In this document: piece by piece, positions 18,901-27,551 of the stretch | Position numbering within the stretch: position 1 is the stretch's first letter | How the letters are laid out: every line of letters starts with the position of its first letter | Assembly: GCF_003515075.1 (NCBI RefSeq) | Contig: NZ_QWLV01000001.1 | Coordinates: 1 to 64,000, forward strand | DNA: 64,000 nt | Source: Sphingomonas gilva | GTDB taxonomy: Bacteria > Pseudomonadota > Alphaproteobacteria > Sphingomonadales > Sphingomonadaceae | Direction: 5' to 3' | Program-made: the position numbers and the translations under genes | Notes under the pieces: generated by a model | What the model was told of the DNA's origin: nothing | Database searches by the model: none | What the model saw: only the letters and a program-made list of their open reading frames with translations

Positions 18901-20904
18901 GCGACAAGCGGCTGGTACGGCGTCGTCGCGATGAAGCCGACCGACCCGCTCGTCGCCAACGGCACCGTCCTGATCGACCAGCGTCCAGAGCGCCTGTTCA
19001 AGGGCGAATATCCGGTCATCCAGCAGGAGAAGAACGGCGATCCACGGCCGGGCTATTATGTGTCGCAAACGTCGCGTGCCGCCGACCGCAGCCTGGCCAA
19101 CCATCTGCAGCGCCGCTACCTCGACGCGTCCTCGGTCGCCTATGGCGCGCTGTCCGGCAAGCTCAAGGGTTTGGGGGTGGGGCTGGGTGACTTCGGGTTG
19201 GCCGTGCGGAATGACCGGAACCTGCAGAGCGGATTCTGGATGGCCGATTCGGGCGGGCGCAACAGCTATGCGCTCGGCGAGTGCGCGCAGAAGGTGGGAA
19301 CGAACCTGGGTGGCAGCGGCCGCGGCAACCGGTTCAACAACAATTTCCCGGTCAGCATCCTCGTCTTCCCCGGAACGTCGACCACCAGCCGCGACGATCC
19401 GCCCCCGTCAGAGGCCGACATCGCTTCCAGGGTGACGGCGATCATGACCGAGCTGTGCCTTGCCGACAACGCGCGCGAGCTGGCGCTGCTGATGGCCTTC
19501 AACGAGGTCCGGCCCGGCCAGCGCCCGCCGGGCAAGGCGGGGCTCGACGCCTATCTGGCGGACCCGGCGAACACGCCGCTGCCGCGCAACTACGCGACGA
19601 TCGTCGAGGGGCTGCGCAACTTCAACTTCAACGTCCGCGAGCCCGCGGCGGCGCAAGGCCTGTCGCGCCGCGCCCCGGCCCATGCGCTCGACACGATGGA
19701 CTGGTCGATCAACTGGGACGATGTCGAGCAGATCCCGCAGCCTTCGGACATGGGCTGCTGGGCGACGGCTGCGGCGATGCTCAAGGGCTGGCGGGACCGG
19801 CAGTCGGTCTCCCCGCAGCTGCTCGCCTCATGCAACGGCTTCGAAAGCTCGCTGAGCGGCGGGCTGAGCCCCGGCGACAAGCAGGCCTTCGCCGATTCGG
19901 TCGGCCTGATCGTCCATCCCAACGCCTGCTACACGGCGGAAGGGTTCCGCGACGTCCTGGAGGCCAACGGACCGGTCTGGGTGACGGCGAAGGTGCCCTT
20001 CGTCCACGCGATCGTCGTCACCGGCATGTACAGCGCGGGCGGCGTGACCTACGTCCGCATCACCGATCCGCTGGACCGCGAGGTGGGTGCGCCCGGCGCG
20101 CCGGGCGCGCGGCCGATGACCCATGTCACCGGCAGCCGCTACATCATGACCTACGACAATTTCGCCGCCGAGTTCGAGGCGGCGGGCGATATCGACCGGA
20201 TCCAATTGCTCCACACCGGCGGCACGCATGGCCACACCGCCAACCGCGGCAATGCGCGCGCGATGGGGCCGGCGGCGAACTACGCCCTGGCGCTGAGCGA
20301 CGCGGGCGCGACGGAGACGGCGACGCTCGCGCCCTCCACGCCGCCGACCCCGGCCCAGGCTCCCGCCGGCGACGCCAGCCTGGGCGTCGGCACGTCGCTC
20401 ACCCGCCAGGCGAGCGGCAAGAACGGGCGGCGCTACGACCTCGCCCAGCTTGCCGGCATGGTCCTGCCCGCCAACGCGCTGGCCGGCGGCGCGGGCGCGC
20501 CGGCGCTGCCCGGCGAGCGCGTCGTGCTTGACGACTGGCCCTATATCGAGGGGCCGAGCGGCCGCACCCAGGCGGGCGTCGCGATCGACTGGAAATATCA
20601 GGGCGGCGCGGTCGGCGACGTCGCGATCGCCCCGATCGAGGGGCAGGTGCTCGACGGCTGGTCGGCCGCGGTCAAGGCGGACATCTCGCTCAACGGATCG
20701 ATGCCCGAACGCACCCATCTGAAGGTGCGCGTGACCACGGTCTTCTCGCGCCAGGACGAGGAGGATCAGGTCGCGGTCACCGACGTCATCCTGATGGGCG
20801 ACGGACGCCAGCAAACCCGGCACGGCGCCGATCGCGCCCCGGCCGAGCCGCTGCCGCCCGAGCCGGCGGCGCCCGACGCCCCGCCGCAGCTGCTGCGCGC
20901 CTGA
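15997..20904 (+). CDS. Giant multi-enzyme protein: two zinc amidases, chitosanase-like region and papain-like protease
   Basis: 1635 residues, no signal peptide. In order: an unknown N-terminal domain (1-130); a Pro/Ala linker; two PGRP/T7-lysozyme-type amidase domains (about 265-415 and 478-625) with zinc-ligand candidates His272, His390, Cys393 and His485, His603, Cys606; a DUF3238-like beta region (about 655-880); a GH75 chitosanase-like region (about 1000-1130) with acidic residues Asp1084 and Glu1095; a C39/C70 papain-like protease (about 1230-1400) with Cys1254, His1337 and Asp1357; and a beta-rich C-terminus. It could cut peptidoglycan stem peptides, glycan and protein. AGAGAGGT precedes the ATG. 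The amidase copies are close duplicates. It looks like an effector or lysis module carried by the operon's other products. Amidase calls are strong; chitosanase and DUF3238 calls are weaker. Confidence 0.85.
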   Translation: MASQIRPTRLDVTDRFPMLGFTILTDGPPRLAEVVIATGIDLFTKPEGRTSANFYSSREHGLLSLPKRDAVYVVPPDVLARFIAADRLWFGLATASPPAASDWTVDVLPSEASPYVSLSGLSDRALRRVRMFPTRGASGGYGGGSRAGVLDWAGDRVRAGAAPAPAAQPAPANGAPAPAASDVPYDDGFGPLPPLTAAETPPASPVAPPEADADAIGIDGPVLDDSVPPQAMALGSRPRALTAAEYPGVTRIMPSPAYSGRGGQAIDRIVIHITGAPQSPHIGSWFAREEANSSAHYMVDQNGEIIQFVREQDKAWHAGSANRRSIGIEHVAIQQGGARYGSTTYPYTPPTDAEYRASAALVAHLCRKYGLTPDRTTIIGHREADTSTTHTACPDGAWDWDGYMALVAQCYAALPATGLGRGLARGLEIDPETMGIEGPAHSEAAPVQAAALALTAKDYDRASRTAPSPAFTAGRSQAIDRIVIHITDAPTTSSTVNHFTRADANSSAHYLVGQDGEIVQFVSEADTAWHARGVNGRSIGIEHVAVKQGGATYGSTTFPHMPPTDTQYCESAALVSHLCQKYGLTPDRTTIIGHREADANTTHTSCPDGAWNWDHFMELVTNQYCAPQPALAQSRAYARAESWSGPRAMSGGGETVEIKYRVFIPSPLIKGPNSDYDFGPIASGEDFSGDGRGFSYDGGTSRGEITATLTLGADGGISDLRTVDRHWGESKAYDSTYTYHVAGKPDWWVDKHAGHTPSRHATLAADDDNLKIYRGASGTTRNILAMTSQSAVVSIYLSGSLPLVSPSPAIDADIAIYLKRGANGIEAMVVGDHDGFPCHELYINGQLIFGYDPVAAGNGPTSLLPPTDREVSTGWIAVPSRAPAVAQGLGVARGLTARTLVFKDRPASEPWHMVDYDRVTLTEVSWSDAPDTPVAFVCMGHVSIDFDGSPTAYHPDDTGDDHLANAGDATSGWYGVVAMKPTDPLVANGTVLIDQRPERLFKGEYPVIQQEKNGDPRPGYYVSQTSRAADRSLANHLQRRYLDASSVAYGALSGKLKGLGVGLGDFGLAVRNDRNLQSGFWMADSGGRNSYALGECAQKVGTNLGGSGRGNRFNNNFPVSILVFPGTSTTSRDDPPPSEADIASRVTAIMTELCLADNARELALLMAFNEVRPGQRPPGKAGLDAYLADPANTPLPRNYATIVEGLRNFNFNVREPAAAQGLSRRAPAHALDTMDWSINWDDVEQIPQPSDMGCWATAAAMLKGWRDRQSVSPQLLASCNGFESSLSGGLSPGDKQAFADSVGLIVHPNACYTAEGFRDVLEANGPVWVTAKVPFVHAIVVTGMYSAGGVTYVRITDPLDREVGAPGAPGARPMTHVTGSRYIMTYDNFAAEFEAAGDIDRIQLLHTGGTHGHTANRGNARAMGPAANYALALSDAGATETATLAPSTPPTPAQAPAGDASLGVGTSLTRQASGKNGRRYDLAQLAGMVLPANALAGGAGAPALPGERVVLDDWPYIEGPSGRTQAGVAIDWKYQGGAVGDVAIAPIEGQVLDGWSAAVKADISLNGSMPERTHLKVRVTTVFSRQDEEDQVAVTDVILMGDGRQQTRHGADRAPAEPLPPEPAAPDAPPQLLRA

Positions 20905-20928
20905 TCGCCCGCGCCGGGAAGCCGATCG

Positions 20929-21966
20929 ATGGCCCGCCACATCCCGCCCCCGCCCCGCTTCGCCCCGGCGATGACGCTGGCGCGCGACGCCTTCGGGCGC
21001 GAGATCGCGGCGCCTTCGAGCGGCGGCGAGGAACCGCCGCTGTTCGGCAGCCAGGACCCGTCGCAACCCGCCCAGAAGACCGAGAAGGCGACCGACGCCC
21101 TCGGCCGGCGGGCGGGGGCGCTGTCCGACGAGATCGACTTTCCCGCCTTCGTCGCGTCATTGGTCCACGGCACGTTCGATGCGATCGTCGACAGCTCGAT
21201 CAAGCAGATGGAGAGCTTCGCCGATCTGGTCGGCGCGGTGTCCAAGCCGCTCGACCAGTTCACCCAGGAGAATGTGACGCCGGGCCAGGCGCGCGCCTGG
21301 ATGGTGGAGCAATACCCCCGCGACGTGACGCTGATCGCCGAGGGCGGCGACTATCGCCTCGCCCCGCTGATCGCGCCGGGCGGCGAAGAAGCGCCGACGC
21401 CCCCTTGGCTCGCCGACTTTGGCGAGGACGGCAACGAACTTTCCGCGGAATTGCTGGAGGAGACGATCCTGCCCCAGGCGCGCGAGCGGATGGCCCAGCA
21501 ACGGCTTTCGACGCTGGCGACGATGGTGCTGATGGGCATGCAGCGCGTCGTCATCAAGGACGGGTCGATCGGCGCGCGGCTGCGTTTCCGCGCCGCCGCG
21601 GTCGATCGCGCGGCGGTGCAGTACGCCACCTCCAACGATCCCAACAGCGGCGGCACCGCCTGGGGCGCGCGCGCCAGCGAAGGCGCGATCACCAAGGTCT
21701 CGACCGTCGGGGTCAACGCCCAGTCGGACAGCGAGTTGAAGGCCGAGCTGTTCGGCGACGTGAAGATCAACTTCGCCTCCGAAACCTTGCCGCTCGACCG
21801 CTTCGTCGACGAGGCGCAGCGCACGCTGCTCGAACGCCACAGCCGCCAGGCGCCCGCGCGCCGCACGGCCGCCGCGCCGCCGCCGCCGACCACGGCACCC
21901 GCCGTCGCGCCGCCGCCGGTCGCCCCCGTCGCCGCGATCCCGCCCGCCGCCGGAGCGCCGGCATGA
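20929..21966 (+). CDS. Operon paralogue family A, member 1
   Basis: 345 residues, function unknown. Three blocks are shared with the proteins at 27552, 28905 and 31124. Block 1 (69-130) reads DFPAFVASLVHGTFDAIV, then SSIKQM and FTQENVTP. Block 2 (190-220) has LATMVLMGMQRVVIKDG. Block 3 (about 276-290) has VKINFASETLPLDRF. Unlike the other three it lacks the short N-terminal helical motif. The C-terminal 35 residues are Pro/Ala repeats. No signal peptide or membrane helix. Four variants of one scaffold in one operon suggest subunits of a hetero-oligomer. The TGA overlaps the next ATG. Confidence 0.75.
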   Translation: MARHIPPPPRFAPAMTLARDAFGREIAAPSSGGEEPPLFGSQDPSQPAQKTEKATDALGRRAGALSDEIDFPAFVASLVHGTFDAIVDSSIKQMESFADLVGAVSKPLDQFTQENVTPGQARAWMVEQYPRDVTLIAEGGDYRLAPLIAPGGEEAPTPPWLADFGEDGNELSAELLEETILPQARERMAQQRLSTLATMVLMGMQRVVIKDGSIGARLRFRAAAVDRAAVQYATSNDPNSGGTAWGARASEGAITKVSTVGVNAQSDSELKAELFGDVKINFASETLPLDRFVDEAQRTLLERHSRQAPARRTAAAPPPPTTAPAVAPPPVAPVAAIPPAAGAPA

Positions 21967-22226
21967 CCGCGCGCCGGCCCCTGGGCGAGCTGCTCGGCGA
22001 GCTGGCCGAGAGCGCGGGCATGCTCGCCGGCGGCGAGGCGGTGCGCGCGCGGTCCTTCTCGATCAGCCTGCCGATCGACCTGCGCCTGGTCGCGACCGCC
22101 GCAGGCCCGCAGGTGATCGGCGACGCGCCGCAATTCATCACCCGCACCGCGTTCGATCCCGATCCCGCGCGGCTGTCGGTCGAATGGCGCGCGGTGCCGG
22201 CCGAACGGACGGGGGACGCGCCATGA
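21963..22226 (+). CDS. Small operon protein, 87 residues
   Basis: Not recognised. An N-terminal helix (LGELLGELAESAGMLAGGEAV) leads into three or more predicted beta strands with alternating hydrophobic residues (FSISLPIDLRLVATAAG). It overlaps both neighbours by four bases (ATGA), so it is translated in step with member 1 of the A family and with the Trypco2-like protein. Such size and coupling suit an adaptor or chaperone, but this is inference. Confidence 0.65.
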   Translation: MTARRPLGELLGELAESAGMLAGGEAVRARSFSISLPIDLRLVATAAGPQVIGDAPQFITRTAFDPDPARLSVEWRAVPAERTGDAP

Positions 22227-23053
22227 CCCGCGACGCGACCCTGCGGCTGGAGGATTTCATCCAGGCGGTGCAGAGCCAGCTCGACAACGCGCAGGCCGCG
22301 ATGGCGATCAAGGCGCGCAATTTGAACCTGCCGCTGACCTTCGCGATCAAGGACATCAACCTCGATCTGCGCGCGCATGTCGAGTTCGCCGACAGCGAGA
22401 TCCGCATCCGCCCGGCCGCGGCGGGCGAGAAGGAGGCGAGCGTCTTCCACCTCGTCTTCACCGCGATCACCCGCCCCGCGATCGAGGAGAATGCGATCGC
22501 TCTGGCCGACGATCCCGACGATCAGCCGCTCGACGAGCTCGAGGCGGAGCTGACCAGCGAGGAGCGCAAACGGCTCGAATGGGCGGGGGTCCGCACGGTC
22601 AAGCAGCTGCAGGACGCGCGCGAGCGCGGGGCGGTGCACACCATCGGCCGAGTCACCAACCTGCCGGTCGAGCGGCTGCGCAAGGCGCTGGAGCGCGCAT
22701 CGGAGCCGCTGGTCCAGCGGGTCGAGCCGGTGCGGCCCGAACTGGATGCATCGCCGGGCGCGCCGCCGCTGATCCGCGTCACCGGCCGCAACCTGGTGCG
22801 CGGCAATATGCTGCCGCAGGTCAAGATCGGCCGCCGCCCGGTATCGATCCTGAAATCGTCGCCCAACGAGCTGCTGCTCGCCCCCGGCGACGATCAATGG
22901 GCCGGCGAGCTGGCGGTCGAGGCGGCGCCGCTGCTCGGCACCGCGATGAGCTTCGACCTCAGCGCCTTCGCCCCGCAGGACAGGCCGATCGAGCCGATCG
23001 CCGCGCCCGCGATCGGCATCGCCGCGATCCCGCCGGTGGAGACGCGGCAATGA
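22223..23053 (+). CDS. Trypco2-like / helix-hairpin-helix / IPT-TIG-like protein
   Basis: 276 residues. Residues 1-90 resemble the trypsin-co-occurring domain 2 pattern: a helix LEDFIQAVQSQLDNAQ, then alternating strands LTFAIKDINLDLRAHVEF and VFHLVFTAITRP. Residues about 112-165 look like a helix-hairpin-helix unit (LEWAGVRTVKQLQDAR, then VTNLPVERLRKAL). Residues about 180-260 resemble an IPT/TIG Ig-like fold (PPLIRVTGRNLVRGNMLPQV). Trypco2 domains are known from protease-linked conflict systems, and here the gene overlaps a subtilase gene. Domain calls are by eye and moderate in confidence. Confidence 0.55.
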   Translation: MTRDATLRLEDFIQAVQSQLDNAQAAMAIKARNLNLPLTFAIKDINLDLRAHVEFADSEIRIRPAAAGEKEASVFHLVFTAITRPAIEENAIALADDPDDQPLDELEAELTSEERKRLEWAGVRTVKQLQDARERGAVHTIGRVTNLPVERLRKALERASEPLVQRVEPVRPELDASPGAPPLIRVTGRNLVRGNMLPQVKIGRRPVSILKSSPNELLLAPGDDQWAGELAVEAAPLLGTAMSFDLSAFAPQDRPIEPIAAPAIGIAAIPPVETRQ

Positions 23054-24492
23054 CCGCCGCCACCCCCTGGGCCGCGCCGGGCGATAGGCAATACAGCCTG
23101 CCGACCAGCCTGGTGCTCAAGCTCGCGCTCGGCGAGGCGCCCGAGGGCATCCCGGCGATCCGCGACGTCGCGCGCCGCGTGCTGCCCCCGGCGACCGCGA
23201 TCGACGGCGGCCCGATCGACCGCATCACAGGCGAGTTCGCCGGGGCTTTCCGCGCCGCCCGGCTGTTCAGCGCCGCGCGCGAGCCGACCATGCCGGGGGC
23301 GGCGCATCTCGGCTTCGACGCGACCGAGCAGATGACCGGCATGGCGCGCACGCTGGTGCTGCGCGTGCCCGCAGGGACGCCGGTCGGCGCGCTGTGCGAG
23401 ACGCTGGCGCAGATCACCACGGTCGAAAGCGCCAGCCCCAATTATGTCTCGGTCACGCCGTTCGACCTGCTCGCCCCGGTCGCCGCGCGCGACGAGACCG
23501 GCTGGGAATCGCGCGCGGTGGTGCGCATGGCCGAGGCGCATGCGATCGAGCCGGGCGACGATGCGGTGATGGTCGGGCTGGTCGACAGCGGCATCGCCCG
23601 CCGCCACCGCGAGTTCGCCCGCACCTTCCGCGCCGGGTACGACACCGTCCGGCTGGAGAGCGGCGACGTCGCGCCCGGCGTCGAGCTGCTCGGCGATCAC
23701 CGCGGCAACGACGGCAATCCGGAGGACCGCTTCGTCGGCCACGGCATGGGCTGCGCCGGGATCATCGCCGCCGAGGGACGCGCCATGCCGCGCGGCATGG
23801 GCGGCGATTGCCGCATCATCCCGATGCGCGCGCTGGCGGCGGCCCGGATGTCCGGCAAGGCCGAGGCGGTCGGATTGGGCGCGATCAGCGATCTCGACAT
23901 GGCGGTGAAGCTCGCCGTCGACCTGGGCGCCAAGGTGCTCAACCTGAGCTTCGGCACCGATGACACGGCGCTCGGCCCGCGCAGCCCGAAGCCGCATGCC
24001 GACGTGATCGACTATGCGCTGGCGCGCGGCTGCATCCTGATCGCGGCGAGCGGCAACAACGGCCGCGAGACCCGCTACTGGCCAGCGGCGCATCCGGGGG
24101 TGATCGCGGTCGGCGCGGTCGGCGCGGACAAGCGGCCCGCCGCATTCTCGACGCGCGGCGACCATGTCGCGCTGTCCGCCCCCGGCGAAAAGGTGCTGAC
24201 CACCGCCATCGACGGCTATCAGCACGCCACCGGCACCAGCTTCGCGGCGCCCTTCGTCGCTGGCGCGGCGGCGCTGCTCGTCGCGCGCAGCCATCGCCGG
24301 GCCCGGCCGATCGACGCGCTCACCGTGCGCGACATCCTGATGCGCACCGCGCAGCCCTTCGCCGCGGGCGCCGCCGCCGGCTGCGGCGCGGGCATCCTCG
24401 ACGGCGCCGCCGCGCTCACCGAACTCGACCGGGAGATCGACCGCGCCCTGGGACCCCAGGCCGAAGCCGATGGAGGCGCCGATGACGGCTGA
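23050..24492 (+). CDS. Subtilisin-like serine protease (S8), leaderless
   Basis: 480 residues. The catalytic triad is intact: Asp179 (GLVDSGIA), His231 (GHGMGCAG) and Ser397 (GTSFAAPF), with the oxyanion Asn in ASGNNG near 336. About 120 residues before the catalytic domain look like a pro-region (AGTPVGALCETLAQITTVESASPNYVS is inhibitor-like), but there is no signal peptide. Activity would therefore be cytoplasmic or delivered by a non-Sec route. A maturation protease for the operon's other proteins is one possibility, a toxin another. The start overlaps the previous stop (ATGA). Confidence 0.9.
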   Translation: MTAATPWAAPGDRQYSLPTSLVLKLALGEAPEGIPAIRDVARRVLPPATAIDGGPIDRITGEFAGAFRAARLFSAAREPTMPGAAHLGFDATEQMTGMARTLVLRVPAGTPVGALCETLAQITTVESASPNYVSVTPFDLLAPVAARDETGWESRAVVRMAEAHAIEPGDDAVMVGLVDSGIARRHREFARTFRAGYDTVRLESGDVAPGVELLGDHRGNDGNPEDRFVGHGMGCAGIIAAEGRAMPRGMGGDCRIIPMRALAAARMSGKAEAVGLGAISDLDMAVKLAVDLGAKVLNLSFGTDDTALGPRSPKPHADVIDYALARGCILIAASGNNGRETRYWPAAHPGVIAVGAVGADKRPAAFSTRGDHVALSAPGEKVLTTAIDGYQHATGTSFAAPFVAGAAALLVARSHRRARPIDALTVRDILMRTAQPFAAGAAAGCGAGILDGAAALTELDREIDRALGPQAEADGGADDG

Positions 24493-24547
24493 CCCGATCG
24501 CTGTTCGCTGATTCCATCAATCATTCGAGACACCAGGAGACGACATC

Positions 24548-26437
24548 ATGGCTACCATCGATCCCACCACCCGCTTCCGCGACATCGCCCGGCGAGAGAG
24601 CGAAGCCTATGACGGCCACGTCAACACCGTCGCGCGCCTGACCCAGGTCAAGGAGAAGCGCGCGCTGAGCAAGGCCGAGGCCGCCGAGAAGGCGCTGTCC
24701 GAAGCCGTCATCGACGAGATCGACAAGAGCCGCCGCAACAACAACAAGGCGGACGAGGTGTGCGATCCCCTGTTCGTCGCCGCGCGGACATTGCTCAACG
24801 AACAGTCGCTGATTAGCCCCGATCTCAGATCGCACGACGATGGCTGCCTGTTGTTCGACGGCCAGACCTCCGCGCCGACGCTGACCGCGACGGTCACGGT
24901 CGACGCGGCGTCGTCGGCATCCGAATCCACCTCCACGGCGGCGGCGGCGCCCGCTTCCGGCAGGAGCCTGCCGATCGGCATCGTCGCGCTGACGATCGGC
25001 CTGCTCGCCGCCGACGGCGCCACCCCGCCGCCGGTGACGGTCGTCGCCCAGGCATCGAACAAGACCGGGATGAAGGCCGGTCCGGGCGGCAAGGCCAATG
25101 GCCAGACCATCTATGCCGACCTGTCGCACAGGCTGGCGAACGAGTTCACCCGCCAGTTCTTCCGCGCGGTCGGCGAGGCGCGCAGCTATGGCGGGCTGGG
25201 CGACAAGGTGCTCGCCATCCTGGTCGAGGAGGGCGATCCCGACGGTTCGGGCGGCGGCGTCCCGACGGTTGGCGCGGAGGAATATGCCCGCGTCATGCGC
25301 GGCCTGGTGCTGCGCAGGGTGGGCGAGAACGAGCCGCAGCTGCGCCGCCGCGTCAACGAGGTGCTCGACGACGTCCAGAATGTCGGCGGCGAGGATTCGA
25401 TCGCCGACCTTGGCATCGACCTGCCCGATCTCGAGGACATCTACGACCAGAACATCGTCGCGGAGAATGTCCGCGTGATGGGCCCGATGATCGTCTCGGC
25501 GATGTTCGACGAGCTGAAGGTCTTCCAGGTGGTCGACCGCATCGTCGAGCAGTTCCAGCACGGCATGCTGCCGCTCGGCCCCGGCAACGCGGGCAAGATG
25601 CTCTACCGCTACTGGCGCGAGGCGCCCAACCGCATGTCCGAGCAGGAGCGCAAGAACTTCGCCGCGATCACGCTCGGCATTCCCGGCGGCGACGCCGGCG
25701 GGATGGTCAACCGCGAGTTCAACGATCTGTGGATCCGCTTCGTCTCGTCGGTCTCGTCCTTCATCCGCCAGAACGAGGTGGACAGCCTGCTCCGCTCGGC
25801 GACGCCGAGCCCGATCAGCCACCAGCAGGTGCGCAAATCGGCGCGCGACCTCGCCGGCAACCTCTCGCTGCACGGCTACGGCATGGCGCATTATGCGGCG
25901 CGCGAGATGCAGGCGCAGGTCAAGTTCATGATCGGCCTGCTGCAGGATCCCGAGATCCTCGGCTGCTACGGCGCGCGCGACATGTGGCAGGTGGTCGATC
26001 AGGTCGCGACCTACGAGCTGGGCGGCGCCAAGACCAGCTCGCGCTATCGCACGCTCGCCACCTGCGGCACGATCATCACCGCGTGGCTGGCGAACAACGT
26101 CAACCGCATCAACCAGGCGACCGGCCCGATCATCAACATCGATCAGGTGCGCAGCCCGGATGTCGCCTCCAACCACCGCGCGACCAAGAACCCGACCGAC
26201 TACGACCTCGTCAACGCCTGCGAGCTGTGGCTCGCCGACACCGCGACGAGCGACACGCAGGTCGAGGAGATGGCGCAGCCGCGCGAGGCGCCGCAGATGA
26301 CCTCCAAGCCGATCCAGATCCCTGCGCTCGCGCGCGACATGCTGGACGGGCTGGGCGATCTCGGCGCCGGGCTCGGCCGCGGCATGGGGGCGCAGCCGCT
26401 CTACCAGAACGGATATGGCGGCCGCGCGCATCACTGA
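24548..26437 (+). CDS. Operon paralogue family B, large member
   Basis: 629 residues, function unknown. The N-terminal 90 residues are charged and helical. Then follow a Ser/Ala/Thr-rich stretch and a hydrophobic segment (SLPIGIVALTIGLLAA, about 138-153) that might be a membrane helix or a buried strand. The remaining part is largely helical. Residues about 395-535 align by eye with residues 145-285 of the protein at 30157, with shared ARD-W-VV and IIxAWLA elements and a Gly-Pro-x-Ile/Val-x-Ile segment. CAGGAGACGA precedes the ATG. Size and helicity suggest a structural component, but no homologue is recognised. Confidence 0.7.
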   Translation: MATIDPTTRFRDIARRESEAYDGHVNTVARLTQVKEKRALSKAEAAEKALSEAVIDEIDKSRRNNNKADEVCDPLFVAARTLLNEQSLISPDLRSHDDGCLLFDGQTSAPTLTATVTVDAASSASESTSTAAAAPASGRSLPIGIVALTIGLLAADGATPPPVTVVAQASNKTGMKAGPGGKANGQTIYADLSHRLANEFTRQFFRAVGEARSYGGLGDKVLAILVEEGDPDGSGGGVPTVGAEEYARVMRGLVLRRVGENEPQLRRRVNEVLDDVQNVGGEDSIADLGIDLPDLEDIYDQNIVAENVRVMGPMIVSAMFDELKVFQVVDRIVEQFQHGMLPLGPGNAGKMLYRYWREAPNRMSEQERKNFAAITLGIPGGDAGGMVNREFNDLWIRFVSSVSSFIRQNEVDSLLRSATPSPISHQQVRKSARDLAGNLSLHGYGMAHYAAREMQAQVKFMIGLLQDPEILGCYGARDMWQVVDQVATYELGGAKTSSRYRTLATCGTIITAWLANNVNRINQATGPIINIDQVRSPDVASNHRATKNPTDYDLVNACELWLADTATSDTQVEEMAQPREAPQMTSKPIQIPALARDMLDGLGDLGAGLGRGMGAQPLYQNGYGGRAHH

Positions 26438-26481
26438 TGCCGCGGCCCGCGCACCCTGGTCTGTCATTAAGGAGACGCGCC

Positions 26482-27534
26482 ATGCGCCATCAACCAACTG
26501 CCGAGCCGATGTTTGCCAAGGTCGCGCGGACGCTGCATTCCGCCGCGCGCGTGCTGGGCACGTCGGACCCGTTCGCCCCCTCGCGCGACCTGTTCATGCG
26601 GACCTTCCAATATCCGGCCGACGATCCGCGCTACCGCGACAATGCGCTGCTGCCGATGGCGGTGCCGTTCGAGCCGAGCTTCTCGGAGAGCCAGCCCAAC
26701 AAGCTGCGCTTCACCATCGAGCCGCTGCCGCCACAGGCGTCGTCGCTCGACCGCCGCGACGAATCGACGCGCGAGATGCGGCGGCTGGTCGGCGGCGTGA
26801 TGGGGCGCGACGCGCTCCGCTGGTTCGATCGCGCGAGCGAGCCGTTCCGCGGCTTCGCGAACGGCGGCGGCAAGCTCGACTACGGCGCGTTCTTCGGATC
26901 GAGCTTCGACCGCGACGGGCTCTACGCCTCCAAGGTCTATTACGAGCTGCCGGGCGGGCGCGGCGCGATCGACAACCTGCCGTTCGGGCTGCACCGGATC
27001 GTCCAGGCGGCGCTCGAGCTGATCCCGGGGCTGAAGCCCCTGTTCACCACGGTCGCGGCGCAGCGCGACATGGGCGGCCAGCGGCTGACCTTCGCCTGCA
27101 CCCAGCCGCTGCGCCTCGCCGACCTGCAGCCGGCGCTCGACGTGCTCGGATTGGGGCATCGCCTGCCCGGCATCATGCAGATGCTGGGGCTGGTGCTCGG
27201 CGGCCGGTTCGAGCTGCCCGCGCATGCCGCGCTGATCGCCTGCGGGGAGGGCCCGAGCGGTCCCGATTTCGAGATCTACGTGCTCTTGTCCGCCATCCCC
27301 GACGTGCCGCCCAGCTTCCTGTCGCTCCTGACGATGGGCCTTTCCGAGCGCCCGCGCGGTCTCGCGGCGCTCGAACGGTGGATGGGCGCCTTCACGCCCG
27401 AGGACGAGCATTGGCCCGGCCGCTTCTCGATCATCAGCCTGCGCACCGATCGCGACACGCCGCCGCGCGTCAGCCTCTACCTCCGCCCGATCGAGTTCGA
27501 GCTGCCGGTCGAGGCCCTCCCGCAGGCCGCCTAA
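26482..27534 (+). CDS. Operon protein of unknown function, 350 residues
   Basis: Not firmly recognised. The middle and C-terminal parts show repeating beta strands joined by helices: SKVYYELPGG, RLTFAC, EIYVLLSAI and a final PPRVSLYLRPIEF. This rhythm recalls ABBA-type aromatic prenyltransferases, in which such KVYF and LYL-P strands line the barrel, but the match is weak and conserved substrate residues could not be verified. AAGGAG precedes the ATG. No signal peptide. It sits between the two structural-looking groups of the operon. Confidence 0.6.
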   Translation: MRHQPTAEPMFAKVARTLHSAARVLGTSDPFAPSRDLFMRTFQYPADDPRYRDNALLPMAVPFEPSFSESQPNKLRFTIEPLPPQASSLDRRDESTREMRRLVGGVMGRDALRWFDRASEPFRGFANGGGKLDYGAFFGSSFDRDGLYASKVYYELPGGRGAIDNLPFGLHRIVQAALELIPGLKPLFTTVAAQRDMGGQRLTFACTQPLRLADLQPALDVLGLGHRLPGIMQMLGLVLGGRFELPAHAALIACGEGPSGPDFEIYVLLSAIPDVPPSFLSLLTMGLSERPRGLAALERWMGAFTPEDEHWPGRFSIISLRTDRDTPPRVSLYLRPIEFELPVEALPQAA

Positions 27535-27551
27535 CTCCACGAGGTTTCGCC

